A stretch of 64,000 bases of DNA from Effrenium voratum (Eukaryota > Sar > Dinophyceae > Suessiales > Symbiodiniaceae): assembly GCA_963377175.1 (NCBI GenBank), contig CAUJNA010002935.1, positions 248,001 through 312,000 on the forward strand, written 5' to 3'. The notes beneath the pieces are model-generated. The model made no database searches and was not told the origin of the DNA. It worked only from the letters and a program-made list of their open reading frames with translations. How positions within the stretch are numbered: position 1 is the stretch's first letter; every line of letters starts with the position of its first letter. The position numbers were made by a program, and so were the translations under genes. This document shows, in pieces, positions 54,053 to 64,000 of the stretch.

Positions 54053-56683
54053 GCTTGGCCACAGCCCTAAACTCCGGTCTCTGAGAATCTTTGCTGCGGA
54101 TGGGTGGGAGGGGGGGGCTTCCTTGGGTTCCATTTGTTCTCTCACTTCCTGAGTTCATGGTCTTTGAGATTTTGGGGAAAACCCTCCGTGGTGGTAAGCA
54201 AGCTCTAGTTTCGGCCAATCCACTGGATGAGAGGGCATTGGCCCATATGCCGCTCCGGCTCGGCGCTGCGGCTACTTGAGGGCCCTCAGCCGTTGCCCTT
54301 CGGCACATGAACTGCCCGCGTGATGTGTTACGATATGTTGCCCAGACCTCCAGTGCTGCCATCTTATTGCTGGGTGCTACCTAGCTGATTTTTGTTGGCT
54401 TTCCCAGAAGGAATCCATGGCGAATCAATCAAACGGCCGCTGCTTTGCCACCGCGTCAACAAGTCCTTTGTGGCTTGAACGGGTATTTATGTACTTGTCT
54501 GTAGCCGTCTTGTCACGGAGACGCCATGCCAGACATTGGGATATACCCCGGGACCACTCCCGTGGCTTCAATCAAAGAATTGGGCCAGTCCCACAAAGCG
54601 CATTTTCTGTAAAAGCTTTAGATCAAGGCCTATGTGGCTTTCCTGAGGCATTTATACGTTTATGAATGTGTTTCTTAAAGTTCAACTTGTAAATTCATGT
54701 AGCCATTCTAGCCATGATTTTGGCGGGCAATCTCTCCATCGTGCCGAGCCTACCAAACAACCATAAACTGAGGCTATCCTTTGTGAAGAGTCACGTTTCT
54801 TGGTCGCGCGGTGCCGGCACCTTTGACCAAAAAGGAATGTCAGCCCTGTGGCCAAGGCGATGCATTGTTTTTTTGAAGTGTGATGAACTCCATGGCGCCC
54901 AGCATCGGGAAATCTGCCAAATGTACAGTGGACATGTCCAAGGTGATCAGGCCGTGCTTGATCCATGCATTCATATTGCTCGGTTAGGCCCGTAATCCGC
55001 GAAGCACTTCGAAGGCATATGTTTCGTTTGACTGTATGTCAGGTTCCATGCTTGTAGTCTACTTTGTGTTACCTTGAGGTCAAGGTTTTCACTTCTACAC
55101 CCATCGATCTCGCCGAACGCGGATACAACAAGCGATTCATGGAGGGGGTCTTTGAAGTCCGGCTAGCTGGCTGACAAATATGTAACTGAAAGCCAACGCC
55201 AGACTATTCAGATTGAGACAGTATATTTTTCAAACCCTCCTGTTTAACAACCAGAAAAAAACAATTAGTGTACCACACGTCCATTTGGCCGCAGCTTTGC
55301 AGCCGGTGCTTTCCCGGCCTCAGGCAAGACGCGATGGCCAGCTGGGCAGAGGAGGTGCAAACGTACCAGCGCCCTGGGCTTGACAACTTGAGGCGTTGCA
55401 GTTTGGCTGGAAACTGGCAACCCCAGGAGTGAAGGAGTGGTCAGGGTGAGGGTGTATTGAATTGCGGGCATGCTTTTCAGGCTGGTTTGAAGGGAAGCCA
55501 AAAAAAACACCACCATTAGGGGCCCCTATTTGGACTCAAACCCCTGTATAATGTCCCCTTTGGAGGAAATTGGCTGAGAACAAAAAGCCTTGTAGTTTTC
55601 GGCGTTGTTCGTGTTTAAGTGCATGTTACTATGGTTGCTCATGAACCAGTGACCTCCAAGCAAGGATGAAAGGTTGTAGATTCGTGGCCATTTCAACAGT
55701 CATGATCCCTGTTGCTTGGGCCTTTGCATTTCTTCTCCACGTCACCTGCTGCAAACGATGCGTTGGGATGGAAGCCAACTTTGGGCCCGTCATTGAAATG
55801 GCCAACATTGTGGGCACGGTTGGTCTGCTTGCAGTAACCCAAGCCGAATATCACTGCTAAACTGCCCCAGCAAACATGCAAGTGCACAGTCTGCCCTTCC
55901 ACACAAACACCCTACCAAAGGGGCCAGTGCGCTACCATGATTTCGTGGATGGATTTTTGCCAAGCATGGCTTGAACAAGGAAAGATGTTTTAAACATGTT
56001 TGTTTTTACCAACATGGCGCCAGCACCCCAAAGCACACGGAAGGCGAATGCCGACCCTTCAGAGACCATGCTATGTGTTCGTGTTATTTCCTCTTTCGGC
56101 TTCGCGTGTGTTTTTACTTTGGGATGGCATCCACTCGTTGAATGCGGGTTCACGCGTGTTTTCATTCCAAAGCAAATGGCGGAGAGCATGTGTTCTCATG
56201 CAAGCTTCTGACGTTCTGACGTTTTTTGCTGACAAGCGCTAAGCGGGCAGCACACAAACACAAGTCTGGATTGGCTTAGGGATCTCACCGGGCTTTTGAA
56301 CGGGGAGGCTTGTTTTCGAAAATCCGAAACCACGAGAATGGGAGTCACAAAAGGTTACCACCGAAAGTTCTCTTTGGTCATGGCTTCAACCTTTGGTTGA
56401 GACTGGACCTGGGTGTTGGGTTTTTGTTGGGCCGCCTGGGGTTTGATCCTCGGCCCAGGCATGAGAGACGGGTGAAACTGCACCCGGACCTGTTCAAAGG
56501 CCCCACTGTCGGCTCTCCGGCGGGTCAGAGGAATGGGAACCCGGGATTCATTCAATTGCTTTTTAGGGAAGTGTCCCAGGTTTGAGACTTTCCATGTTAA
56601 TTCACCAGGTTTTTTCTTCCGGGCACGAGTAGTGACCATCGTGATTGTGCCTGTGACCTCGGTGATGCTGAGGGCGTCCACAC
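54053..56683. other. End of left block, junction and right-block sequence, no gene
   Basis: Crosses the copy 2 junction at 54974/54975, where copy 1 has 16.8 kb. The remainder matches 34557-36204. The ORF-like stretches are discussed under the copy 1 counterpart. Confidence 0.5.
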
Positions 56684-57738
56684 TCGCGGCGGGTTGCCGC
56701 GTTTTGCCGCGACCTTCCAAATCTGCGCCGCGCGCTGCCGCTTCAGCAACTCAAGCTCTCGCCGTGCGCAAGACATCCCGATTGCTTCTACTTTCTTCGA
56801 TTCTTTGATCCCCATGTTCTCTTTGAAGGGTAAGGCATGGGAGGACCTCAGCGACGAGGCCTGGAAATCGTAGAAGCTTTCTCAACTCTCCTATCCTGTC
56901 TGCTCAGGACCTTATTTTGAGGTGGCCGGATGCCACGGAGTCCGAGGTCATCCTCGAGACATGGGCGCGGGCCTCACGCGCTGCGCTCAGTCGCGAGCAA
57001 GAATTGTTTCTTCTAAGGCCACGAACAAGGCGGAGTTCGTGGCGCGGGAGCCGAGTCTTCGAAGCCGCGCAGGAGAACTGCACAGCCCGAAAGTGCCAAG
57101 GCCAACGGCGGAGACTTGGGGGAGGCACGGCGGCCCACGGCTTTCCCCGGACTAGCAATTAAGGTCTGCGACTGTCAGGCCGAGGGATTCCTGCGGGGCG
57201 CGCGGGCCTTTGCCCCCAGCCCGCAACTCTGTCTCGCTCAAGCGCGCCGCGCTCTCTCGCAGGCGGAGCGCCCCGCCTGGACGAGCAAGGGCTCTACTTT
57301 CAAGCGGCGCCCGTGGCGCACGACTTGGGCCGCCACCTCAGCCTGCGCGCTTCGCCGCGCGGCGCCTTGCACTTCGCGAGGTGAACGGCTTCGGAATGCC
57401 CTTCTTTGCCCTGGCCTCAATTTCGCGCCCGGCCGCCGCCGCAAAGCGCGGCGACGCGTCCTCCCAGGACCCGAGGAGCTTCGCCGCTCCGCCGGCGCCG
57501 GCGCCGAATCGCGGCGCTTTTGCTCAGCTGGGCCCTTGGGCGCCTTGGTTTGCGCGCGCCAGCGTGCTGCTTGCTTGTTTCAGGTGGAAGCGGCCCTCCT
57601 CAGGCGGGCGCCCGAAGCAGGCTCAGGGCTTAGTTCTTTGCTGGGTCGAAACAAGAACCGCTCGCCGCTGCAGGCGAGTGATGGGAAGAAGGCGCTTTCC
57701 GGCCCGCGGCAGGTTTGCAGCCGCCGTTCGCGTGCACA
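56684..57738 (+). pseudogene. GC-rich insertion carrying exons of an unknown gene
   Basis: Present only in copy 2 and flanked by CACA on both sides (56680-56683; 57735-57738). Three exon-like pieces have good splice sites. The first starts after CTGTCTGCTCAG at 56908 and reads DLILRWPDATESEVILETWA then RASRAALSREQELFLL. The second, 57263-57380, starts after CTCTCTCGCAG, reads APRLDEQGLYFQAAPVAHDL then GRHLSLRASPRGALHFAR, and ends before GTGAACGG. The third starts after CTTGCTTGTTTCAG near 57592 and reads VEAALLRRAPEAGSGLSSLL. The frames overlap larger chance frames because GC content is high. I do not recognise the protein. The piece has introns, so it is a captured genomic fragment rather than a cDNA copy. 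Confidence 0.45.
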
Positions 57739-58189
57739 ATAAGTCTAGAATGATTCTTGAAACGCGTTTGGCATCTATTTTTTCCGAATGAAGACACATT
57801 TCTAGACAAAGCCGCTGGTGTTGGCGGGGGTGTCGGCCGATTTAATTTAGGGAGGGCATTTATTTTTGGAATTGTTTTTCGTTTTTTTGGGGGATTTTTT
57901 TCGCTTTTGGCTTCTTGGCTTTTTGGCCTCTTGGCTTCTTGGCTTCTGGGCTTCTGGGTTTTTCGGCTTTTTGCTGGTTTATGCGGCTTTTGGTGGCTTT
58001 TTGGCTTTTCGCATCCTCTGCATTCCCAGTTCCTCTTCGGCAGGTGGCGTTTTGGCTTTTGCTGGTTTATGCGGCTTTTGGCGGCTTTGGCTTTTCGCAT
58101 CCTTCGGGCTTTTGGGCTTTTGCGCCCTTTCATTGGTTTTTGGATTTGGCTTCCCGCATCATCAGCATCACCACCACCCCCAACCCACC

Positions 58190-58690
58190 CGCTACTGTTT
58201 GCACCCCGATTTGAATCAACTCTTCTTCAAACATCATGGGGGGGGTGCCGCCTCCCCCCCGTTACTTTTTAGATTTCTTGCAGAGATTGAATTGCACCCC
58301 TGTTTGAATCATCACTTTTTCGAGCGCCCAATTTCGCGAGAAAATGCTGCAAAATACTAATCTGTTCAATCCATGTCTGTATGTATGCATTTCTTCGAGC
58401 ATCATAGGGAAAGCCACCCCCGCCAACCCTCCCGCTACCTTTTAAATTCTATCGCACCCTTTCTTGAATCATTGCACCCCTACTTGAATCATCACTTCTT
58501 CCGACATCATGGGGGGGCTGCCGCCCCCCCCCCAACTCCCCCGCTACGTTTTAGATTTTCTACAGAGATTTAACTGCACCCCTAGTTGAATCATCAATTC
58601 TTGGAACATCATGGGGGGGGCTGCCGCCCCCCCCCCAACCCCCCCCGCTAGTTTTTAGACTTTTTGCAGAGATTTAATTGCACCCCTATT
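58190..58690. repeat. Repeats with ATCATGGGGGGG and CCCCCC runs
   Basis: Units containing ttgaatcatca, catcatggggggg, ctgccgcccccc, a ccgct-a-(c/g)-ttttaga string and gcagagattgaattgcaccc occur near 58212, 58483 and 58590, with partial copies between. Adjacent G-run and C-run pairs could fold back. Confidence 0.85.
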
Positions 58691-58786
58691 CAAATCATCA
58701 CTGATGCTCCATGGCAAGGATAAGAGTCTGCGTGTGCAAGATGTGGTCTGCCCAATAGCCGATGCCTACAACCATGGAATGGAGCT

Positions 58787-59110
58787 TTGCGGAAGTGGGG
58801 CCTGACTTGCCTCCAGGATCACTTGGAGCAACTCAGGTTAGAACTTCGTCAACTCACTGTTGACCTGAAGGATAAGCATGATGCTGCCTTTCAGCCAGAA
58901 GAACAAGTGATTGCAGCTGAGGACTTCTCTGCCCTTGAAACCAGCAATGAAGAAGAGCTCCAGCGTGGCAGGATGACAGTGACCGTCAAGAAGGGGGAGA
59001 TCGCTGTTGTGTCGCGTCACATCTGTGCACACCGAGATGGCTGGGAGAATGCGAGCTGGCAGCCAGACGGACCTTTGCAGCAGAAGAGGCTGTGTCATTG
59101 TGAATGTTGA
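58787..59110 (+). CDS. 107-codon frame inside the TTAA element, unknown
   Basis: Reads MRKWGLTCLQDHLEQLRLEL, then a charged helical stretch (RQLTVDLKDKHDAAFQPEEQ) and RMTVTVKKGEIAVVSR. The composition is protein-like, with a leucine-heptad-like start, but I know no family. It may be an exon caught inside the element. Flanking splice sites are not clear. Confidence 0.3.
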   Translation: MRKWGLTCLQDHLEQLRLELRQLTVDLKDKHDAAFQPEEQVIAAEDFSALETSNEEELQRGRMTVTVKKGEIAVVSRHICAHRDGWENASWQPDGPLQQKRLCHCEC

Positions 59111-59695
59111 CTTCTTGAGGCACGCCCAAGCTGTGCCTGGCGAGGGCGCGATCTAGGGTCGTTGCTCGCGGCGTCCCTCGCAAAGCGGGGGGGTGTGATC
59201 GCGCGCGTTGCGCAATAGACTTTGCTTTGTCCCCTTTTGGCTCAGGGCAGAGCTTGCATAGCATGAGTGCACAGCTAGCAGAGTCCCTGAGACAGATGGC
59301 TATGAAAAGGTGAGATTGCACCGCGATCCTCAGGTGCATCAGGCGGGCACGTCAAAGGAGTCCCAAAAGATGGATCAGCGGATGCTGACTTTAGATGTGT
59401 TGCCAAAGTTTTGCCAGAAACCACACATTATTTTTTTGACCCTGTCAACCCGCCAGCTACTTTTTGAGGAATTTGTTACCCACGATTTGTGGGTGATGCT
59501 AGGGATGTTGGTCGGACATGCGGGGGATGTTGAAAACGATGCTGGGGATGTTGACGGGCTAGTGCAAAATGCGTCAATTTCGCGAGAAAATGCTGTAAAA
59601 TACGACATTTTACTGGCCCGGACGAAAAACGAAAAAAACAATCAAACAAAACGGGAAAACAAAAAAAAGTCCCAAAATAAATCCGCACCCTTTAA

Positions 59696-60316
59696 TTAGT
59701 CTAGACACGTGTCAGATAGCTTTGCTTAGTCAAAGGAACACATTCTGCTAGACTAAGATGCTAGTGATGCTTGGGAGTCTGCGAGCTTAGAGGTTAGAGA
59801 AGTTGCAGCATGAAGTTAGATATCAGAGTTGGAGGACGGATAAGTTGGATAGATGTAGAGGTTGGACAGAGCCGCTATACCTCCATGCAAGGTTAATCAT
59901 TGTCTCCGCATATCAATCCCAGGACGCTGTTAGGCCATTGTTTTGTTTCTGGTGGCCCCCACTGAAGTTTGCAAAGCCTCCCCCCCGCAAGAACGTCCTT
60001 AGTGTTGTATGTTCAGAAGGTCTAATCTCCCCCATGCCCAGTTACTGTGCGGGGCTCGGGGCAGCGTGGAACAAGCCATCCACAAATTCCACGGCCCCAG
60101 AACTCAAGGACTCATTTAATGCGCGCCGCAATCAACAAACGCTCTTTGTCAAGTGTTTCCGCTTCTCGATGGTTCGGTAAGACCATCAATTTGGCCCCGA
60201 AAACGGATTGTTGAAACCAGAGCCCGTGAAGGGATTCCTTGCATGTGGACTCGGCGATATGGTTAGATCAATGATTTACTCAGCTGCGTTTCTGGGGGCG
60301 TAGAATACGAAGCTAG
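59696..60316. other. No gene seen
   Basis: Collinear with 36316-37020 of copy 1, with a shorter purine-rich repeat. Confidence 0.45.
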
Positions 60317-60612
60317 CATTCATCACCTCGGAGGGTTGAGGAGCAACCGGTTTCAGATGTACATCACTCTGTGGAGGGTGTACTATGAAGACGGGGCCGC
60401 CAGCCGCGAAGCGAGATGCCCTGAGACAATAGTGCAGATACTCGGGGACCCTCAAACAACCTCATTGCCCAAGCTGCGGTGTGCAGCTGCCTTGTTGCCA
60501 CTGAGGCTATGTGCGGGGGGAGACCAGCAAGCGCGAGCGGAGCTTCAACCCACTGCTGGGACGATTCCTGGACCCTCAACGGGAGCAGGAGCAGCAGAGC
60601 TTCGAGGACGAG
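60317..60612 (+). pseudogene. Exon-like segment with CPSCGVQLPCCH, copy 2
   Basis: Paralog of 37031-37337. The ATG is at 60357. A net loss of 11 bases near 60405-60410 breaks the frame, and CAG has become TAG at 60428. After that the sequence, including the TGA inside CCH and the donor at 60613, is practically identical to copy 1 for more than 200 bases. Confidence 0.45.
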
Positions 60613-61145
60613 GTGGGCCAATATTTTGGGCAGTGCCTTTTGGGTTTGACCCCCTTTTGGGCACGGTAATCTTTGGGGGGTTTTGCTTGGATTTTAGGAC
60701 TTTAACTTTTTGCCAACTAATGGGCTTTCCATTAAACCACTAAAAGGTTTTTTGTTTAAACAGGGGAGCAGAAAGCAACCGAGTAAAGGGAGTTCAGTGG
60801 CAACCCACCCCATCTTGGTGGTCCCTATTTCATGTTGAGCTGGCTTCCTCTCCGCAATTCATCCCTATCGATCCATGCTAACATGCAGCGTGCAACAATA
60901 TGTGTCATTGTTATTCTTTGACCAGGCTTGGACTACCAGAGCGAATTCACTCACTCATGGTGCTTACGAATCACACTTCTGCTTAGTGAATTGTTGGTTG
61001 TTTCCCAGTCTTGGCGAAGTCAGGGGGCCACACTGCTCACCTATGTTCAGGCCTCCTTGCAAGGGGGATGAAGCAAGGGCCAGGGTGCCCCCACCCACTG
61101 GCTCGCTAAGTGGGGGTCTGCATGAAGAACACGGACCGCTGCAAA
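60613..61145. other. No gene seen
   Basis: Collinear with 37338-37874. No conserved frame. Confidence 0.45.
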
Positions 61146-61685
61146 GGCCGAAAAGCAAAGGCCCAGTCGATCCATCGACTGGTAGCCATGGAAAGCAGGC
61201 TTTAACCAAACAAAGGAAAAGATCAAAGAGCGAAAACCTCATACATTGCTCCCGCAACTTTACTCATGTTTTTGTTTTGGTTGCCTTGTGCTTGGTGCAC
61301 TTGTTATGTCGGTACTCTTCTGCAGATTGACATGGCAACTCAAAAGTCATCGCGTGTAGACTAGTAGAGGGATCTCCCTCGAGAGGGCCCCCCTTTTGGG
61401 GTTCCATGTTAGTATGCTGGAATTAGCAGATTGCAATAAGACCTGCATGATCCAACCAAGTCAACTAAAACAGCCTCTGGCGAAGTCCGAACATAACTCC
61501 AATGGCATCTACATTCGCACACTATTATAAACACTTACAGACGCACGTCTCTGAGGCATGCAATGTTTACAGTCATGATGGCACCAATTGATATGTTGAA
61601 TTGTGCATCGATGCTGAGCCGAGCCTACATGATTATATGACTGCATGTCAATCTAAGAACGCATTCAGTATGTTAAAGTGCGCAT
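61146..61685. other. Inverted segment, copy 2 orientation
   Basis: Reverse complement of 37875-38288 with about 127 extra bases near 61206-61335. The palindrome CCAGTCGATCCATCGACTGG is at 61163-61182. Confidence 0.9.
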
Positions 61686-62132
61686 GGCCTTGCTCCTCTC
61701 CCGAGGTACGTGACCTTTGGCTCTGTGTTTCTGTGCTCTTGGGTGAGCCTTTGGAACCCCTTGCCCTTTGTGCTTCACCGCTTTTTCAGAATTCTGGACC
61801 CTTCCCTTGATAGATTGGATCCAATTGCTCCTCACTCCATCTTCCGAGCGGAAGAAGGACAACTTAGATCTGATTGCCTTCTTAATCGCTTGGGCTTACT
61901 TGAGGGTTGTCAAAACCTATGGCCCCTTTTTGGACCTGTTGCTTGTGTTGCCCTTTCACTCACTTCCTGAGTTTCTGGACGTAACTTTTTGGGAAGACGA
62001 TTTTGGTGGCCAGTAACAATTCAGGAAGTGAGTTTCAGTGGAGACCCAAAGTCTGCCCCTGAATTTCCCCCCACCCCGCCCTACCCCCCCTCATTCTTAA
62101 AATTTGTCCCCCCCTCGTTCCAAAATCCAAAG

Positions 62133-62301
62133 CTGTCTGAACGACCAGAACCCCTCCTGGCCAAAAAGCTCGAGTCCTCGACACTCCGATGCGCCCAGAC
62201 CAAGCGGGGCTTCCTGAACCTGGCGCGGGACGTGCAGCTGCGACGGGAGGCGCCCTTCGACCTCGTGACCCACGAGAGGCGCTGGCGTTGGTGGCTCGCT
62301 G
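62133..62301 (+). pseudogene. GC-rich exon-like segment, copy 2
   Basis: Paralog of 38731-38899, open throughout, with the same boundaries (AG before, GTGTTT at 62302). Differences from copy 1 are V to E near the start, one silent change in an arginine codon, and R to L near the end. Confidence 0.5.
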
Positions 62302-62492
62302 GTGTTTGGTGAAACAAGCCACGTGGTTTTGCTGGTGGGAAAACAAGGATTAGATCACATCTCAAAGAGCTGAAGGTGAAAGATCCAGGATGCAGGTGTT
62401 AGTAGGTGTTTGCATGTTGTGAGTGGGGGCACAGGAGTGTAGCAGGTTTACCATGGCCCTTTATTTTTTTGTCCGGCCCTTTTTTACTTAGC

Positions 62493-64000
62493 ATATGACT
62501 TACGTGTACCAGGGGTTAAGAGGCACAACTAGGGTTACTCCTTTCACACAACTGTGGCTACAACATACTTTCCAAGCATGCAGGGTTCCACGCCCCCAAG
62601 AGTTTGCCCCAAAGAAGGCCCTTCTTTGTGCCGTATACGGTTGCTCGCTAGAGGAGAGGAGTGGAGGGTCTTGCAAGTTGTTGTGGGTTGAACACCGGGG
62701 ATGCTCCTTGCTCTTTGATGAGTTAGGTTGGAAACTGGACGCTCAAACTACCCCAAGTGGGATAAGTGGGATATGGCTTTAAATTATGAGGGGTGATGTC
62801 CCATGATGGGTAGGGCCCAGGCCCCCAGGCCCCTTGTCGTCTCATGTGAGAAGGAATTGGTGCTATTGACCAGCGTCATGCTATTCGCCCTGAGGTGTGT
62901 GACTCTTGCCAATGGTATCCCTGAACCAGGTAAACCCCATGTGCATCGGACAATTGTCATGATTCCAGCTTGATCGCATCCACCGCAGAGAGCAACAGCG
63001 GATTTCTATGTGTCTTGCTGGCCTCCCCCACATCACCACAAGCCTGGCAGGTCCTTTGCCACATCATTTGCTAATTATCTGCGATATACATGGGCCCAGG
63101 GAGTAGCTCGGCTGGTCATCCAAATCACGGCATTCTGCTGGTGCGGCATACGCACGCGACTCATCTGCCAGAAATTCCAAGTGAGTCCCAATGGGCCCTT
63201 GGTCTCTTGAACCGCCCGGCTCGCCGCCTGGCTCCGCCTGGCTCGCAGCTCGCAAGTCCCGCAAGTCCCGCGATGGGCGTTTGGGGCCCCGCCGGCCTGG
63301 AGCGCTGGACCCGTGAGCTGCGCCCAGATGCGACGACGAGGGAGAAGGAGCCGGAGGTGGGATCTCGGCGCGTTCGTTTTCCTCTGGGTATACGCGGTAT
63401 ACGTGTCTTTTTCATTCTTTTTTTTTGTATGGGGGGGGGGGGGGTCCTGATTATTTTTTGCGGGGCCCTATTTTTGACCATGTTAAAATAGGTTTCTGCG
63501 CCAAAAAGAGGAAGAACATGGAAGAACACGTTGTTGTGGGTTCCTTTTGCACCAGGGCTGAAAAGGGCATCATTCCAAGATGTGCCAACCCATTTTGGCT
63601 AGTGATCCTTTTTTACCCACATCAAGAGAGTTGTGCCATCTCACTAGGCATGGACCAGAATCAAAAACAGATAATCTTGGCTGGCGCAAGAGCTGAGGTA
63701 GCGAAGGAGATGCCGGTGGGCGACACTTGGCCGAAAGCTCCAAAAACTTGGCTTGCTGCATGTTTTTGCCTCCATTTGCCGAGACGGTTTGTTGCTAGGC
63801 CGCGAACTCTTCAGGGAAACGGTCTTTTAAAGGGTCCCGTCCCCTGCAAGGTTTCTTCCACTTCCCTACATGTCCTCACGAGCCAAGAGACATGATATGG
63901 TGTCCTGTGGAATCGGTACCTTCCCTCCTGATGCAACGGCAGAGGGAGCCAGGGAGATGTTTTTTTGTTTTTTTTTGGAGGGGGGGGGGGAGGGGGTGGA
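62493..64000. other. Single-copy sequence without a recognised gene
   Basis: Unrelated to the sequence after copy 1. A GC-rich stretch at 63185-63370 looks exon-like, but its frames on both strands are equally open. A G-run of about 15 lies at 63430-63445, and a T-run followed by a G-run at 63960-63995. Nothing else stands out. Confidence 0.45.

Larger units (their letters stand above)
40658..54974. repeat. Segmental duplication, copy 2, left block
   Basis: Direct repeat of 1-17793, about 3.5 kb shorter because of several clean deletions, a shorter module array and a different minisatellite. Most shared stretches differ by scattered substitutions and small indels, so the duplication is not very recent. 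The block ends at 54974 and is joined without a gap to the right block at 54975, unlike copy 1. Confidence 0.93.
57846..59691. mobile_element. TTAA-flanked TIR element of 1.85 kb
   Basis: Flanked by TTAA at 57842-57845 and 59692-59695. Copy 1 has a single TTAA at the same place (gatttaactag, 36312-36318), so this is a clean insertion. The ends are imperfect inverted repeats: AGGGAGGGCATTTATTTTTG on the left and AGGGTGCGGATTTATTTTGG on the inverted right. TTAA targets are used by piggyBac and Kolobok elements, but no transposase is visible. Contents are a TTGGCTTCTTGGC-type repeat (57905-58130), G/C-run repeats (58190-58690), a 107-codon frame, and a direct repeat of aatttcgcgagaaaatgct near 58330 and 59574. 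Confidence 0.75.
54975..62492. repeat. Segmental duplication, copy 2, right block
   Basis: Direct repeat of 34557-39080 with three large differences: a 1.05 kb GC-rich insertion (56684-57738), a 1.85 kb TTAA-flanked element (57846-59691), and an inverted 0.54 kb piece (61146-61685). It also keeps about 118 bases near 56545-56660 that copy 1 lacks. Confidence 0.92.

Noticed and set aside
57116..57742. A 208-codon plus-strand frame in the GC-rich insertion
   Set aside because: It is read across apparent introns. The shorter pieces in other frames have better protein character and splice sites.

Overview
The window looks like nuclear DNA of a dinoflagellate, most likely a symbiodiniacean or other Suessiales. 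The evidence is indirect: pieces of long, repetitive proteins of a kind I know only from Symbiodinium-type genomes; a 15-base exact match to the 3' end of the dinoflagellate spliced leader; plausible GC as well as GT splice donors; very low gene density; and many degenerate repeats. There is no bacterial operon structure, no rRNA and no CRISPR. Most open frames are chance frames in GC-rich repeats.

The layout is a large, decayed tandem duplication. Copy 1 is bases 1-17793 (left block) plus 34557-39080 (right block). Copy 2 is 40658-54974 plus 54975-62492. In copy 2 the two blocks are directly joined. In copy 1 they are separated by 16.8 kb (17794-34556), so that interval is an insertion in copy 1 or a deletion from copy 2. 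The copies also differ by several deletions, two small inversions (16509-16770 versus 53691-54052, and 37875-38288 versus 61146-61685), a TTAA-flanked element (57846-59691) and a GC-rich exon-bearing insertion (56684-57738), both only in copy 2. Both left blocks carry a TIR element with an expanded minisatellite (624-2357; 41305-43183) and arrays of 0.5-1.5 kb modules (4340-10430; 44390-48930).

The 16.8 kb interval is the most gene-like part. Its left 10 kb holds one or more minus-strand genes (about 27736 down to 18034) broken into exon-like blocks: a K-E-A repeat and RGG-rich N-terminal part, a methyltransferase-like block, and blocks typical of a multi-copy dinoflagellate family of unknown function. 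It carries a nonsense codon and frameshifts, so this copy is probably dead. The right part (28.2-32.9 kb) is GC-rich and holds mobile-element remnants: an HNH-domain protein (+), a family B DNA polymerase exonuclease fragment (-), a possible double-jelly-roll capsid C-terminus (+), a tRNA-like sequence, and a Ty3/gypsy-type integrase zinc domain (-). Three of these coding remnants run into the same 59-base repeat.

Between the two copies (39081-40657) are two exons of an FkbM-type methyltransferase. Within the right blocks are two exon-like segments of unknown function. The last 1.5 kb (62493-64000) is single-copy here and holds no recognisable gene.
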